Shown one piece after another: positions 1 through 8,590 of a stretch of 64,000 nucleotides of DNA. The position numbers and the translations under genes were made by a program. The stretch lies in contig NZ_DRGY01000057.1 in the NCBI RefSeq assembly GCF_011049865.1, forward strand, positions 56,780 through 120,779. The letters run 5' to 3'. Below the pieces are notes generated by a model. That model had not been told where the DNA came from. It made no database searches and worked only from the letters and a program-made list of their open reading frames with translations. Position 1 is the stretch's first letter. Each line of letters opens with the position of its first letter. The DNA is from Marinobacter antarcticus (GTDB lineage: Bacteria > Pseudomonadota > Gammaproteobacteria > Pseudomonadales > Oleiphilaceae).

Positions 1-165
1 GACGGCGCTGTTGAAAAACGCGTGGTCAAGATCGGTCAGTTGGTTAACGATCGGGTGATTGTGAAAGAAGGGCTGACGGCCGGCGATCAGATTGTTGTTG
101 CGGGCGTAAGCGCGCTCACGGAGGGCGTAAAAGTTCGACCGCTCAAGGCCAAGGGGCAGAAGTAA
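1..165 (+). CDS. RND efflux periplasmic adaptor (membrane fusion protein), C-terminal end only
   Basis: The window opens inside a gene: frame 1 is open from base 1 to a TAA at 163-165 and gives 54 residues ending in KAKGQK. The pattern 'VIVKEGLTAGDQIVVAGV' followed by a short basic tail is typical of the last beta-domain of HlyD/AcrA-type adaptors, which bridge an inner-membrane RND pump to an outer-membrane channel. The stop overlaps the start of the RND permease by one base (TAATG), so the two are translationally coupled and very likely form one pump. The 5' part lies outside the window. Confidence 0.8.
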   Translation, partial: DGAVEKRVVKIGQLVNDRVIVKEGLTAGDQIVVAGVSALTEGVKVRPLKAKGQK

Positions 166-3100
166 TGAATATTGCCGCGTACGCCATTCAAAAACGAACC
201 AGCGTGTGGGTCATCATATGTTTGATTCTGCTGGGCGGTTATCTGAGTTACACCCATCTGGGACGTTTTGAAGACCCGGAATTCACGATACGAAAAGCGG
301 TGATCACCACCTCCTATGAGGGCGCAAGCGCTCAGGACGTGGCGGATGAGATAACCGATCCCCTCGAAGCTGCCGTGCAGTCCATGCAGGAAGTAAAAGA
401 GGTGAAGTCGGTCTCCAAACAAGGGCGTTCGGAGGTGAACGTTGAGATTGAGCTGGCCTTTTCCCGGACTAAGGCCGAGCTGGAGCAGGTCTGGGACAAG
501 TTACGACGAAAAGTAAACGATGCCCAGAGGTCGCTGCCTTCGGGCGCCGGGCCCTCGGTCGTGAATGATGATTTTTCCGATGTTTATGCCTTGTTCTATG
601 CCATTACCGCGCCGGGATACAGCAACAAGCAGCTGCACAACTACGCTGATTTTCTGAGCAAAGAGCTTGCCCTGGTGGAGGGCGTTGCGAAAACCACACT
701 GATCGGCCAGCGCGAAGACCGTATTTACATCGAGATTTCCAGTGAACGTCTGGAGAACCTGGGTGTTACCGCAGAGCAGGTGTATCGGGTATTGAAAAAG
801 CAGAACAGCATCACCGTGGCGGGGGATGTGAAGGCCGGTTCTATGCGATTTCCGGTGATTCCCCGGAGCGCAGTGGGTAGCTTTGATCAGTTAAAAAATC
901 TGCCGCTGGGCATAGGGAGCGACGGGCAAACCGTCAAGCTTGAAAACGTTGCCAACGTTGAACGCGGCTATCAGGAGCCACCGCCGTTCCTGATGGAGTA
1001 CGACGGCGAGCGGGCTATTGGTCTGGGCATCTCCAATATATCTGGAGGCAACGTTGTCGAGATGGGCGACGCCGTTAAGGCCCGGCTGGCGCAGCTGGAC
1101 GATCAGCGGCCCGTTGGCGTCATGCTTAACCCGGTGTCTATACAATCGGACTCGGTGCGGGCGTCGGTGTCCGATTTCATCAGTAACCTGGCGGCAGCGG
1201 TTGTTATTGTTTTCATCGTTCTGCTGGCGTTTATCGGCCTACGGTCTGGCGTCATTATCGGTTTCGTTCTTCTGCTCACGGTCGCCGGTACCCTGATCAT
1301 CATGCTGATGGACAATATTGCCATGCAGCGAGTGTCGCTGGGGGCGTTGATTATTGCGCTGGGCATGCTTGTTGATAATGCGATTGTTGTAACCGACGGC
1401 ATTCTCGTGAAACTCAGAAACGGCGAGGATCGGTATCAGCCGGTTCTCGACGTTGTGCAGTCAACAAAATGGCCTCTGCTGGGCGGAACGCTGGTGGGTA
1501 TTCTTGCGTTCAGCGCGATCGGCCTGTCCCCCAGCGACATGGGCGAATACGCCGGCTCGTTGTTCTGGGTGATTCTCTACTCAATGGCGCTGAGTTGGAT
1601 TTTTTCAGTGACCGTTATTCCGATGCTGTGCTATCAGTTTTTGACGGTAAAGCTGACCGACAAGCCAGAATCAGAGGGCGCGATTCTGCGTAAGTATCGC
1701 GGTTTGCTGCACTGGGTACTGACCTATCGAAAGACAACCGGAGCCGTGTTGATTGCTTTGTTTGTCGCCGGCATTGCGGGCGCTGGTCTGGTGCCCCCGG
1801 GCTTTATGCCCGATTCGCAGCGGCCGCAGTTCGTGGTGGACGTCTACCTGCCTCAAGGCTCAGACATATCACACACCGCAAAGGTGCTCAGTGAGATTGC
1901 GGGCGACGTAGCGGCCGAAGACGGCGTAACGAACGTCACTTCTTTTATCGGGGGCGGCGGTTTACGATTCATGCTTACCTACTCGCCAGAACCGCGAAAC
2001 CCATCCTATGGGCAGTTGCTTGTCGACGTTGACGATGAAAGCCGGATTTCCTCGCTGATAAACGACCTGCAGGCTGAGTTAACGGCTCGCCACTCTGAGG
2101 CATCCATCAAGGCCTGGAAATTCATGCTGGGCCGCGGTGGCGGCAAGAAGATAGAAGCAGGGTTCAGTGGCCCCGACTCAGCGGTGCTGCGCCAGCTTGC
2201 CGAACGTGCCAAAACCGCGATGGCCAATGAGGCAGGCCTCATAGCGGTACAGGACGACTGGCGTCAGCAGGTGCCGGTGCTGGTGCCCACCTACAACCAC
2301 GCGCTGCTGCAAAAATTGGGGCTGACCAGTGTCGAGGTCAACCAGGCTATTGCACAGACCCTGAGCGGGCGCACAGTGGGCCAGTATCGTGAAGACGACG
2401 ATCTTATTCCTCTGGTTGTGCGGGCGCCCATGGATGAACGGAGCCGTGAGCGGGTGATAGAAAGTATCAAGGTTTACAGCGAAAAGCTTGGCGAATCGGT
2501 TCCGGTCAGTGAGCTCACTCAGACCGTCACGGTGGCGTGGGAGGACGCAATGATCCGCCGGGTCGATCGACAACCGACCATCATGGTGCAATCGGATCCG
2601 GCGCCCGACGTGCCCACAACGGAGGCGTTTAACTCGATACGATCAACAATTGAATCAATTGAACGACCTCCCGGCTATGAGCTGACCTGGTACGGCGAAT
2701 ACAAGTCGTCAAATGATGCCAACGCCGGGCTCGCGGTTTCCGCCCCTTACGGGTTTGCGGCAATGATTCTGGTGGTGGTGTTCATGTTCAACGCACTTCG
2801 GCAACCGTTGGTGATCTGGTTGACGGTTCCTTTTGCGGTTGTTGGCGTCGTGATAGGACTGGCGTCATTCCAGGCGGCTTTTGAGTTCATGGCGATTCTC
2901 GGTTTTCTGAGCCTCATCGGCATGATGGTCAAAAACGCGATTGTACTCGTAGATCAGGCAGACAATGACATACGAATGGGTATTGAACCCTTTGATGCCG
3001 TAGTGCATGCGTCGATCAGTCGCGCGAGGCCCGTTGTGCTGGGCGCTTTGACCACCATTCTGGGGGTTGCCCCGTTATTGATGGACCCGTTCTTCAAAAG

Positions 3101-3215
3101 TATGGCTGTCACCATCATGTTCGGTTTGCTGTTCGCGACGGCACTGACGCTGGTCGTTATTCCGCTCCTGTATTCCGTGTTGTTCAGAATCCGGAGCCCT
3201 GAATTGAAGCCGTAA
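165..3215 (+). CDS. RND efflux permease (AcrB/HAE-1 superfamily)
   Basis: This 1016-residue inner-membrane protein would be the proton-driven pump of a tripartite efflux system. It has the usual RND plan: a TM helix near residue 15, a large periplasmic loop, a block of TM helices near 335-540, a second loop, and a final TM block near 860-1005. TM4 carries GMLVDNAIVV, with one acidic residue followed by Asn where AcrB has two Asp; the matching TM10 segment GMMVKNAIVLVD keeps the relay Lys. That VDN form is common in TriC/MexK-like permeases, so the paired Asp is not needed for family membership. Length is close to the family norm (about 1020-1050). The substrate cannot be told from sequence, and no outer-membrane channel gene is in view. 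Confidence 0.9.
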   Translation: MNIAAYAIQKRTSVWVIICLILLGGYLSYTHLGRFEDPEFTIRKAVITTSYEGASAQDVADEITDPLEAAVQSMQEVKEVKSVSKQGRSEVNVEIELAFSRTKAELEQVWDKLRRKVNDAQRSLPSGAGPSVVNDDFSDVYALFYAITAPGYSNKQLHNYADFLSKELALVEGVAKTTLIGQREDRIYIEISSERLENLGVTAEQVYRVLKKQNSITVAGDVKAGSMRFPVIPRSAVGSFDQLKNLPLGIGSDGQTVKLENVANVERGYQEPPPFLMEYDGERAIGLGISNISGGNVVEMGDAVKARLAQLDDQRPVGVMLNPVSIQSDSVRASVSDFISNLAAAVVIVFIVLLAFIGLRSGVIIGFVLLLTVAGTLIIMLMDNIAMQRVSLGALIIALGMLVDNAIVVTDGILVKLRNGEDRYQPVLDVVQSTKWPLLGGTLVGILAFSAIGLSPSDMGEYAGSLFWVILYSMALSWIFSVTVIPMLCYQFLTVKLTDKPESEGAILRKYRGLLHWVLTYRKTTGAVLIALFVAGIAGAGLVPPGFMPDSQRPQFVVDVYLPQGSDISHTAKVLSEIAGDVAAEDGVTNVTSFIGGGGLRFMLTYSPEPRNPSYGQLLVDVDDESRISSLINDLQAELTARHSEASIKAWKFMLGRGGGKKIEAGFSGPDSAVLRQLAERAKTAMANEAGLIAVQDDWRQQVPVLVPTYNHALLQKLGLTSVEVNQAIAQTLSGRTVGQYREDDDLIPLVVRAPMDERSRERVIESIKVYSEKLGESVPVSELTQTVTVAWEDAMIRRVDRQPTIMVQSDPAPDVPTTEAFNSIRSTIESIERPPGYELTWYGEYKSSNDANAGLAVSAPYGFAAMILVVVFMFNALRQPLVIWLTVPFAVVGVVIGLASFQAAFEFMAILGFLSLIGMMVKNAIVLVDQADNDIRMGIEPFDAVVHASISRARPVVLGALTTILGVAPLLMDPFFKSMAVTIMFGLLFATALTLVVIPLLYSVLFRIRSPELKP

Positions 3216-3231
3216 AAGAGGAGACTCGCCC

Positions 3232-4074
3232 GTGCCAGAAGGCCCCGAAATACGCCGTATGGTTGATGATATAGATTCCGCTGTAGGGCAACAGAAAGCG
3301 CATCAGGTGTTTTTCGCCTTTGATCGGTTCAAGAGCTTTGAGTCTGCCCTGTCTGGGCGCCAGGTAACGTCGGTCGAGGCGCGAGGGAAGGCGGTGTTGG
3401 TGTTTTTCTCCGCCCAGGGCAACGATGGCCCTTGGTGCGTTTACAGCCACAACCAGCTTTATGGCCAGTGGCGAATTGGCAAGCCGGGTTCGGAGCAGCG
3501 CACGAACCGCCAGCTAAGATTCGCGATCATTGGCCCCGAGAAAGCGGCGCGCCTTTACAGCGCTTCTGACATTCGCCTGGTGCGCCCGGACAAACTTGAT
3601 GAAGTGGATTATCTCGCCCGATTGGGGCCTGATCCGGTTAACCAGAAGGTTTCAGAAAAAGCGCTGATAGCCCTTTTTGAGGACAAGCGCTTTCGTGGCC
3701 GCGGCCTGGGTGGCCTGTTGCTTGACCAGGGTTTTGTCGCCGGCGTGGGCAACTATCTGCGCTCGGAAATTCTCTTTGAAGCGGGTATTGCACCGTCTAC
3801 GCGACCGCGGGATCTCGACTCAGACGCTCGCAAACGACTGGCCTCTGCCATCCTGAAGCTGATTGAGCGTACCTATCGCCTGAAAGGCATCACCAACGAT
3901 CCCGAACGGGCAACACGATTGAAGCGCGAAGGCTGGAGCTATGCAAAAAGGCGACACATGGTATTTAATCGTGAGTCCGATGCCTGCCACTTGTGTGGCA
4001 CGTTGATCGTAAAAACCAATGTCAGCAGCCGGCGCCTTTATTATTGCCCGCGCTGTCAGAGTTCAGAACGCTGA
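3232..4074 (+). CDS. nei: Endonuclease VIII-like DNA glycosylase/AP lyase
   Basis: The protein (280 aa) begins MPEGPEIRR, the Nei signature in which Pro2 and Glu3 form the active site after Met removal. The end has a C-x2-C-x16-C-x2-C zinc finger (CHLC...CPRC), and a helix-two-turn-helix region precedes it (VGNYLRSEILFEAGI, about residue 175-190). Enzymes of this family excise oxidised pyrimidines and nick the abasic site. It starts at GTG, since Pro must directly follow the initiator; a purine-rich site (agaggaga) lies just upstream. It is slightly longer than E. coli Nei (263 aa). Mutual spacing of 16 bp to the RND gene allows co-transcription, but no functional link is evident. Confidence 0.9.
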   Translation: MPEGPEIRRMVDDIDSAVGQQKAHQVFFAFDRFKSFESALSGRQVTSVEARGKAVLVFFSAQGNDGPWCVYSHNQLYGQWRIGKPGSEQRTNRQLRFAIIGPEKAARLYSASDIRLVRPDKLDEVDYLARLGPDPVNQKVSEKALIALFEDKRFRGRGLGGLLLDQGFVAGVGNYLRSEILFEAGIAPSTRPRDLDSDARKRLASAILKLIERTYRLKGITNDPERATRLKREGWSYAKRRHMVFNRESDACHLCGTLIVKTNVSSRRLYYCPRCQSSER

Positions 4075-4175
4075 CATCACCGGAGCGCGCCAGTGAGCTC
4101 AGCAACTGCATCTAAAACAGAAACCAGTGCGTATTGCCTTTGAGTATTCATTTTGTTTACGCTAAGGAATAAGCA

Positions 4176-4748
4176 ATGAAAAACACTTTAAATCTGAAAA
4201 CGTTGATGGCCTCTGTTGTTTTTGTAGCAGGTACCAGTCTTGGCGGCTATGCCGTTGCCGGTGACAACCCGATGGTGGGTGGCGCAGAAATGTTCCCGGA
4301 CAAGACGGTTGTTGAGAATGCATCCCAGGCTAAAAACCTCACCACGCTGGTTGCGGCTGTAAAAGCTGCAGGTCTGGCAGAGACGCTTTCAGGCAAAGGA
4401 CCTTTCACTGTATTTGCACCAACGAACGCAGCCTTTGAAAAATTGCCTGCAGGCACGGTTGAATCGCTGCTCAAGCCTGAAAACAAGGCAAAGCTGCAGG
4501 CCATTCTGACGTACCACGTGGTGCCCGCCAAGGCGACATCAATGGCGGCCATGAAGATGGTTGAAGACGATGGTGGAATGCATGCCGCACCCACTGTTCA
4601 GGGTGGCGAACTCATGCTCAGCACCAAAGACGGCAAGCTGATGGTCGAAGACGGCCAAGGTAATGTAGCAACGGTTATTCAAGCCGATGTTATGCAATCC
4701 AACGGCGTTGTGCACGTCATCGATACGGTGCTCATGCCAGGCATGTAA
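4176..4748 (+). CDS. Secreted fasciclin (FAS1) domain protein
   Basis: A 190-residue protein with an N-terminal signal peptide (basic KNTLNLK, then a hydrophobic stretch ending at AVAG, about residue 29). The rest is a single FAS1 domain: FTVFAPTNAAFEKLP (H1 box region, about residue 87-101), LTYHVVPAK, and VIQADVMQSNGVVHVIDTVLMP (H2 box) at the C-terminus. FAS1 domains mediate adhesion or protein contact at the cell surface or in the periplasm; the partner is unknown. An AAGGAA site precedes the ATG, and a strong terminator follows, so this is a single-gene transcription unit. Confidence 0.88.
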   Translation: MKNTLNLKTLMASVVFVAGTSLGGYAVAGDNPMVGGAEMFPDKTVVENASQAKNLTTLVAAVKAAGLAETLSGKGPFTVFAPTNAAFEKLPAGTVESLLKPENKAKLQAILTYHVVPAKATSMAAMKMVEDDGGMHAAPTVQGGELMLSTKDGKLMVEDGQGNVATVIQADVMQSNGVVHVIDTVLMPGM

Positions 4749-4780
4749 TGTTCTAAGCAATAGGTTTAAGCAGTACGTTT

Positions 4781-4807
4781 AAAAGCGGCCCTTCGGGGCC
4801 GTTTTTG
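4781..4807 (+). terminator. Rho-independent terminator of the fasciclin gene
   Basis: A perfect 6-bp GC stem CGGCCC/GGGCCG closes a TTCG tetraloop (4786-4801) and is followed by five T residues. It lies 33 bp past the fasciclin stop. The AAAA on the left arm may allow weak function on the other strand. Confidence 0.9.
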
Positions 4808-4882
4808 GTTTCTTAATGAAAAGACGCAGCACAATAATGCGGCCATAGTGCGTTTGCCGTTGGCGTTGCGTACACTTGAATC

Positions 4883-5968
4883 ATGATACTCATTACCTTG
4901 CTCATCTTTACAGCGGCCATAGCGGTGGCGACCTTTTTGCCCCTTTGGCAAAACCCTCACTGGAGCGTTCGGAGCTTCGATTTCCCGCGCTTGCAGATCG
5001 CGACGCTGGCCGCCGTGTTGATCATTATCCAGCTGCTGTTCCTCGACCTGGCCCAACCGGTTAGCTGGCTGTTGGTTTTTGTGGCTGCGCTCTCATTGGC
5101 CGCGCAGCTCTGGTGGATTCTGCCGTACACCGCGATCTGGCCCAGCGAGGTCAAAAATGCCCCGATGAAAAGCCCGGAACGGACATTGGCGATACTGACG
5201 TCCAACGTACTCACGCCCAATCGTAACGCCCCGGCACTGTTGAAACTTGTACAAGAGCACCAGCCGGATATTCTGGTAACGCTGGAATCGGATCAATGGT
5301 GGGAAGACCAGCTGGCGGTGTTGGAAGGCGAAATGCCATACACCATCAAGTGCCCACTCGATAACCTTTACGGCATGCATGTTTTCTCCAGGTTGCCATT
5401 GCATGAGTCTGAGGTGTGTTTTCTGATCGAAGAAAAAGTGCCGTCCATGCACGCGCTGGTTGAGCTGCGATCAGGCGACAAGGTACGGATTCACTTTATA
5501 CATCCGGCCCCGCCGAGCCCCACGGAAAACGACGAATCAACGGAGCGGGATGTAGAATTAGTGATTGTCGGGCGCAGTGTCGCCGACAGTGACGAACCGG
5601 TGATCGTAACCGGCGATCTGAATGACGTAGCCTGGTCACCGACCACTCGGCTCTTTCGGAAAATCAGTGGTTTACTGGACCCAAGGGTAGGGCGCGGCTT
5701 TTTCAGTACCTTCCACGCAGACTATCGATTGTTACGATGGCCACTTGATCACTTATTTCATAGCCGTCACTTTACCCTTGCCTCTATTACGCGTTTGCCC
5801 TCAATCGGATCGGATCATTTTCCGTTGCTGACCCGCGTTGTGCTCGCCCCGACTTATGGAAAGGATCAGGAGCCGCTAGACGATGACAGCGATGATCGCA
5901 GCCGCGCACGGGAGCTAGCACAGGAAAAGGGCGCCAGCAAACAGGATGTGCCGCATCCGGGCGAGTAG
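4883..5968 (+). CDS. Membrane-anchored endonuclease/exonuclease/phosphatase (EEP) family protein
   Basis: The 361-residue protein starts with about three hydrophobic helices (residues 2-22, 35-55, 60-85). A catalytic EEP domain follows: SNVL (about 112), DILVTLES with the metal-binding Glu (about 131), GMHVFSR, a TGDLND motif with the catalytic Asp/Asn (about 240), and a C-terminal GSDHFPLL with the catalytic His (about 312). This arrangement is typical of YafD-like membrane EEP hydrolases. The last 40 residues are highly charged (DDDSDDRSRARE) and probably disordered. The substrate (phospholipid, nucleic acid or nucleotide) is not predictable. Confidence 0.87.
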   Translation: MILITLLIFTAAIAVATFLPLWQNPHWSVRSFDFPRLQIATLAAVLIIIQLLFLDLAQPVSWLLVFVAALSLAAQLWWILPYTAIWPSEVKNAPMKSPERTLAILTSNVLTPNRNAPALLKLVQEHQPDILVTLESDQWWEDQLAVLEGEMPYTIKCPLDNLYGMHVFSRLPLHESEVCFLIEEKVPSMHALVELRSGDKVRIHFIHPAPPSPTENDESTERDVELVIVGRSVADSDEPVIVTGDLNDVAWSPTTRLFRKISGLLDPRVGRGFFSTFHADYRLLRWPLDHLFHSRHFTLASITRLPSIGSDHFPLLTRVVLAPTYGKDQEPLDDDSDDRSRARELAQEKGASKQDVPHPGE

Positions 5969-5985
5969 CCGTGTCAGTCACGGCT
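5967..5985 (+). terminator. Hairpin at the 3' end of the EEP gene
   Basis: The 7-bp stem AGCCGTG/CACGGCT with a 5-base loop overlaps the stop codon of the EEP gene. There is no T-run after it, so it may protect the mRNA end or pause transcription rather than be a full intrinsic terminator. The rest of 5986-6154 shows nothing but the ribosome-binding site of the next gene. Confidence 0.4.
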
Positions 5986-6154
5986 TACCCAATATTCGGA
6001 TCATTCTTAAAGGTATCGTCTCCTCTGGCATCCAGGTAATGCATCCAGAGCATCCGGGCTGCAACACCGCGCTTTTTAGAAGATTTATCCTGTGCTTTAT
6101 TGAACACTGTTTTTCTTTGCATTAATACGGCAGCGATCCTGAAGGAGCCACCCC

Positions 6155-7714
6155 ATGAAAAAACACAGTCTGCTTGCGCTTGCCATTGCGACGACGCCTT
6201 TGATGGCCCATGCGGAGGTTACAACCGCAACGCTATATCCGTCCCATGCGGAGCTCACCTGGGAGGAAAGTGCGAAGGTAACGTTTGGCCCCGGAACCTT
6301 TGAGATAGCGGGGTTGCCTGTCAGTCTTCAGGATCAGAGTTTGCAGGTTGTGCTTGAAGGTATCGCCGGTTCACAGGTTGAGCAGGTTCAGATCAGCCGC
6401 GTGGAGCAAGCTGAATTCGTGGCGGGAGAAACCCGGCGAATCCGCGATGAGCTGACGGCGGTGACACAGAGGATTCAGGAACGCGAAGATTCAATCCGGG
6501 CCTGGAACCAGCAGGTTACGCTTATGAGCAAGGCGGCCGAGTCGCCCCATGAACTCTCGGCGTCAGAACTGAACGATATGGCCGCTGCACTGAAGAACAC
6601 AACACAGAGCGCGCTGTCTGAGATACGGGCGATTCGCGCAAAAATGACCGACGATATTGCGTTGAGAGACCGTTTGATGCGCGAGCTGTCCCAGGTTAAA
6701 CAGGGCGCAAGGGCCACCAAAACCGTGCGTGTGCGTTATCTGGTGCCCCAAAACGGCGAACTGCAGGTGAACCTGAAATTCCAGACCCCGGAAGCCAGTT
6801 GGCAGAGTGAATACAACGCCCGCCTGAAGACAGAACGTGAAGGAAAGCCCGGCGGCGAGATGATGCTCGAACAACTGGCTGTTGTGCAGCAATCAACCGG
6901 AACTGATTGGGAGGGGGTAGAGCTGAGGCTTGCCACCGCTAACGCCCGACAGGGAACCGCGATGCCGCCGCTCTACTCCTGGGTTGTCAGCCCCGAAGCG
7001 CCTCAGGCCTATCGCTCAAAGTCATCTTCACCCATGGCCGAGATGCAGATGGAGTCGGCTAAGCAGGCCGGGGCCGTTGTCGAGCGCAAAAGTACGTTTA
7101 CGCAGAGCTACAGGGTGCCGCGGCCGGTGGATATTCCCAGTGGCGCATCGGGCCAGCGGCTGACGGTTGCACAGCACAAAATACCGGTTGAGGTGGCCAC
7201 CTGGGCTGCGCCCGTCATGGACACAACGGGTTACCTGCACGCTACGGGCACGTTCAAAGCTGACGCGCCCATACCTGCAGGCCGCGTAACCTTGTATCGG
7301 GATGGTCAAAGCGTGGGTGAAAGCCAACTGCAAGAGCTGACAGACGGCGAGGAGCTTGGCCTCGGATTCGGGGTGGATGAAGGCATCCGGATTGCGGTGG
7401 TCAATGAGCTGGAGCGCACTGGCGAAGAGGGCGTCTGGAACAGTGAGAACGTTCAGCGCCGACAAAACCGCTTCGAGATTACGAATCATCACTCAAAGGC
7501 CGTACAGGTTCGGATGTTTGATCGACTTCCGGTGTCCCAGAAAGATATCCTGACGGTTAAACCCCTGAAAATCAGCGAGCCGGTTGAGCGGGATGTGGAT
7601 GACAAAAAAGGCGTGTTGGCCTGGAATCGCGACGTGCCGGCCGGGGAAACTGTCACGATAGAATCGGGGTTTGAAGTGCGGGTTCCGGAAGGTACGGAGC
7701 TGCCAAGGCTTTAA
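6155..7714 (+). CDS. Secreted DUF4139-domain protein (MuiA/mucoidy-inhibitor-like)
   Basis: A 519-residue protein with a signal peptide (MKKHSLLALAIATTPLMAHA). The N-terminal part (about 25-105, TATLYPSHAELTW) fits DUF4140, a charged coiled coil spans about 90-190, and the C-terminal DUF4139 region begins near VRYLVPQNGELQVNLKF (about 195) and runs to the end with SYRVPRPVDIPSGASGQRLTV and EVRVPEG. Proteins of this build are called mucoidy inhibitor MuiA-like, but no biochemical activity is established. A GGAG site lies 9 bp upstream of the ATG. It is convergent with gspC, whose stop is only 17 bp away. Confidence 0.85.
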   Translation: MKKHSLLALAIATTPLMAHAEVTTATLYPSHAELTWEESAKVTFGPGTFEIAGLPVSLQDQSLQVVLEGIAGSQVEQVQISRVEQAEFVAGETRRIRDELTAVTQRIQEREDSIRAWNQQVTLMSKAAESPHELSASELNDMAAALKNTTQSALSEIRAIRAKMTDDIALRDRLMRELSQVKQGARATKTVRVRYLVPQNGELQVNLKFQTPEASWQSEYNARLKTEREGKPGGEMMLEQLAVVQQSTGTDWEGVELRLATANARQGTAMPPLYSWVVSPEAPQAYRSKSSSPMAEMQMESAKQAGAVVERKSTFTQSYRVPRPVDIPSGASGQRLTVAQHKIPVEVATWAAPVMDTTGYLHATGTFKADAPIPAGRVTLYRDGQSVGESQLQELTDGEELGLGFGVDEGIRIAVVNELERTGEEGVWNSENVQRRQNRFEITNHHSKAVQVRMFDRLPVSQKDILTVKPLKISEPVERDVDDKKGVLAWNRDVPAGETVTIESGFEVRVPEGTELPRL

Positions 7715-7731
7715 AAGGCGTTGGCAGGGCT

Positions 7732-8391
7732 TTAGCCGTTAGTGCGCAGGCGTTCGCGTAGCAGTTCAAGACGCCTCCGTATTTCTTCACTGCGCTGCTG
7801 CTCGTTCTCCGCAGGCTCAGATGACCGGGCTGACCGATCGGTGATATCCGGCACGGGGGTTTGCGGCTCGGCCTCTGGCAGGATGTTATCGGCGTCGGAT
7901 GAGAAGGTCATTCCGGATTGATCATCCGCCTCCGGAAAATACAGATTTTCCAGTTTCCCCCCGCGTTCAAGAATAACGCGATGGGGGTGAACCGATCGCA
8001 GTTTGGCATTGCCAGGCAATTCATCGCCCACCATGAATACGTCGGTTTGACGTTTTTCATCTTCGATCAGGGCGCTGCCCGGAAAATCACCGCTGGCTGC
8101 GAGAACACCACGGAGGAAAATCCGCAGGTTGGTCTCGGGTAAATCCTCGGTACTTTCCAGAGTCTTGGCGCCCGTTTTTGGCGCTGAGCCAAAAAATTCA
8201 AAGGCCACCAGCGGCTCTGAGGGAACGCTGGGCTTTTTGGCAAGCTGCTGCGCAGAGGTTCCACCACTCTCATTGGCTTGCACGCGTTGGGCCTGCCAAA
8301 CGCTGTAGCCCTGCCAGGACGTCACGAGCACCATGGCAAGGCCTGTAATAACAGCCAGAATGAGGGGAATCCTTCGGTTGGTAGAAAGCAT
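7732..8391 (-). CDS. gspC: Type II secretion inner-membrane protein GspC (XcpP-like)
   Basis: GspC links the inner-membrane platform of the type II secretion system to the secretin. The protein has a short cytoplasmic N-terminus, one TM helix (about 8-28), a proline-rich linker, an HR domain (TNLRIFLRGVLAA...DVFMVGDELPGNAKL, about 85-150), and a charged C-terminal coiled coil (SEEIRRRLELLRERL) in place of a PDZ domain, as in Pseudomonas XcpP. The ORF track opens at a TTG (8427); the ATG at 8391 has an AGGA site 6 bases upstream and is preferred, giving 219 residues. It stands alone on the minus strand, divergent from gspE-M. In Pseudomonas the secretin gene follows gspC here, but none does in this window. 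Confidence 0.85.
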   Translation of the reverse strand: MLSTNRRIPLILAVITGLAMVLVTSWQGYSVWQAQRVQANESGGTSAQQLAKKPSVPSEPLVAFEFFGSAPKTGAKTLESTEDLPETNLRIFLRGVLAASGDFPGSALIEDEKRQTDVFMVGDELPGNAKLRSVHPHRVILERGGKLENLYFPEADDQSGMTFSSDADNILPEAEPQTPVPDITDRSARSSEPAENEQQRSEEIRRRLELLRERLRTNG

Positions 8392-8590
8392 TAATAATCC
8401 TGAATACAAGTTCGCCAGTCGCCTCAACCGTCAGAGAGTTTTCGAGAGTTTTCGAAAGGGGCTATATGAGAACCCGGGCAAGAATCCACGAAAGACCCCA
8501 AGGTTATCAGACTGACACCTTCCATAGGCAGTATAGTGTACAGAGTTATTCAGCAGGCCTATATCCTGTGATAGCCTTTCTATCGATTGC
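8392..8590. promoter_or_regulatory. Divergent promoter region gspC / gspE-M
   Basis: This 199-bp gap lies between the two divergent type II secretion units and must hold both promoters. It includes a tandem 10-bp repeat (gagagttttc twice, 8434-8453) and a TATAGT hexamer at 8532-8537 that could be a -10 element for gspE; no well-spaced -35 was found. The 10-bp repeat might be a regulator site, but that is conjecture. Confidence 0.45.
8434..8453 (+). repeat. Tandem 10-bp repeat in the gspC/gspE promoter region
   Basis: Two exact adjacent copies of GAGAGTTTTC, followed by GAAAG. The spacing of one helical turn between copies is what a cooperative DNA-binding protein would see. No known operator was recognised. 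Confidence 0.6.
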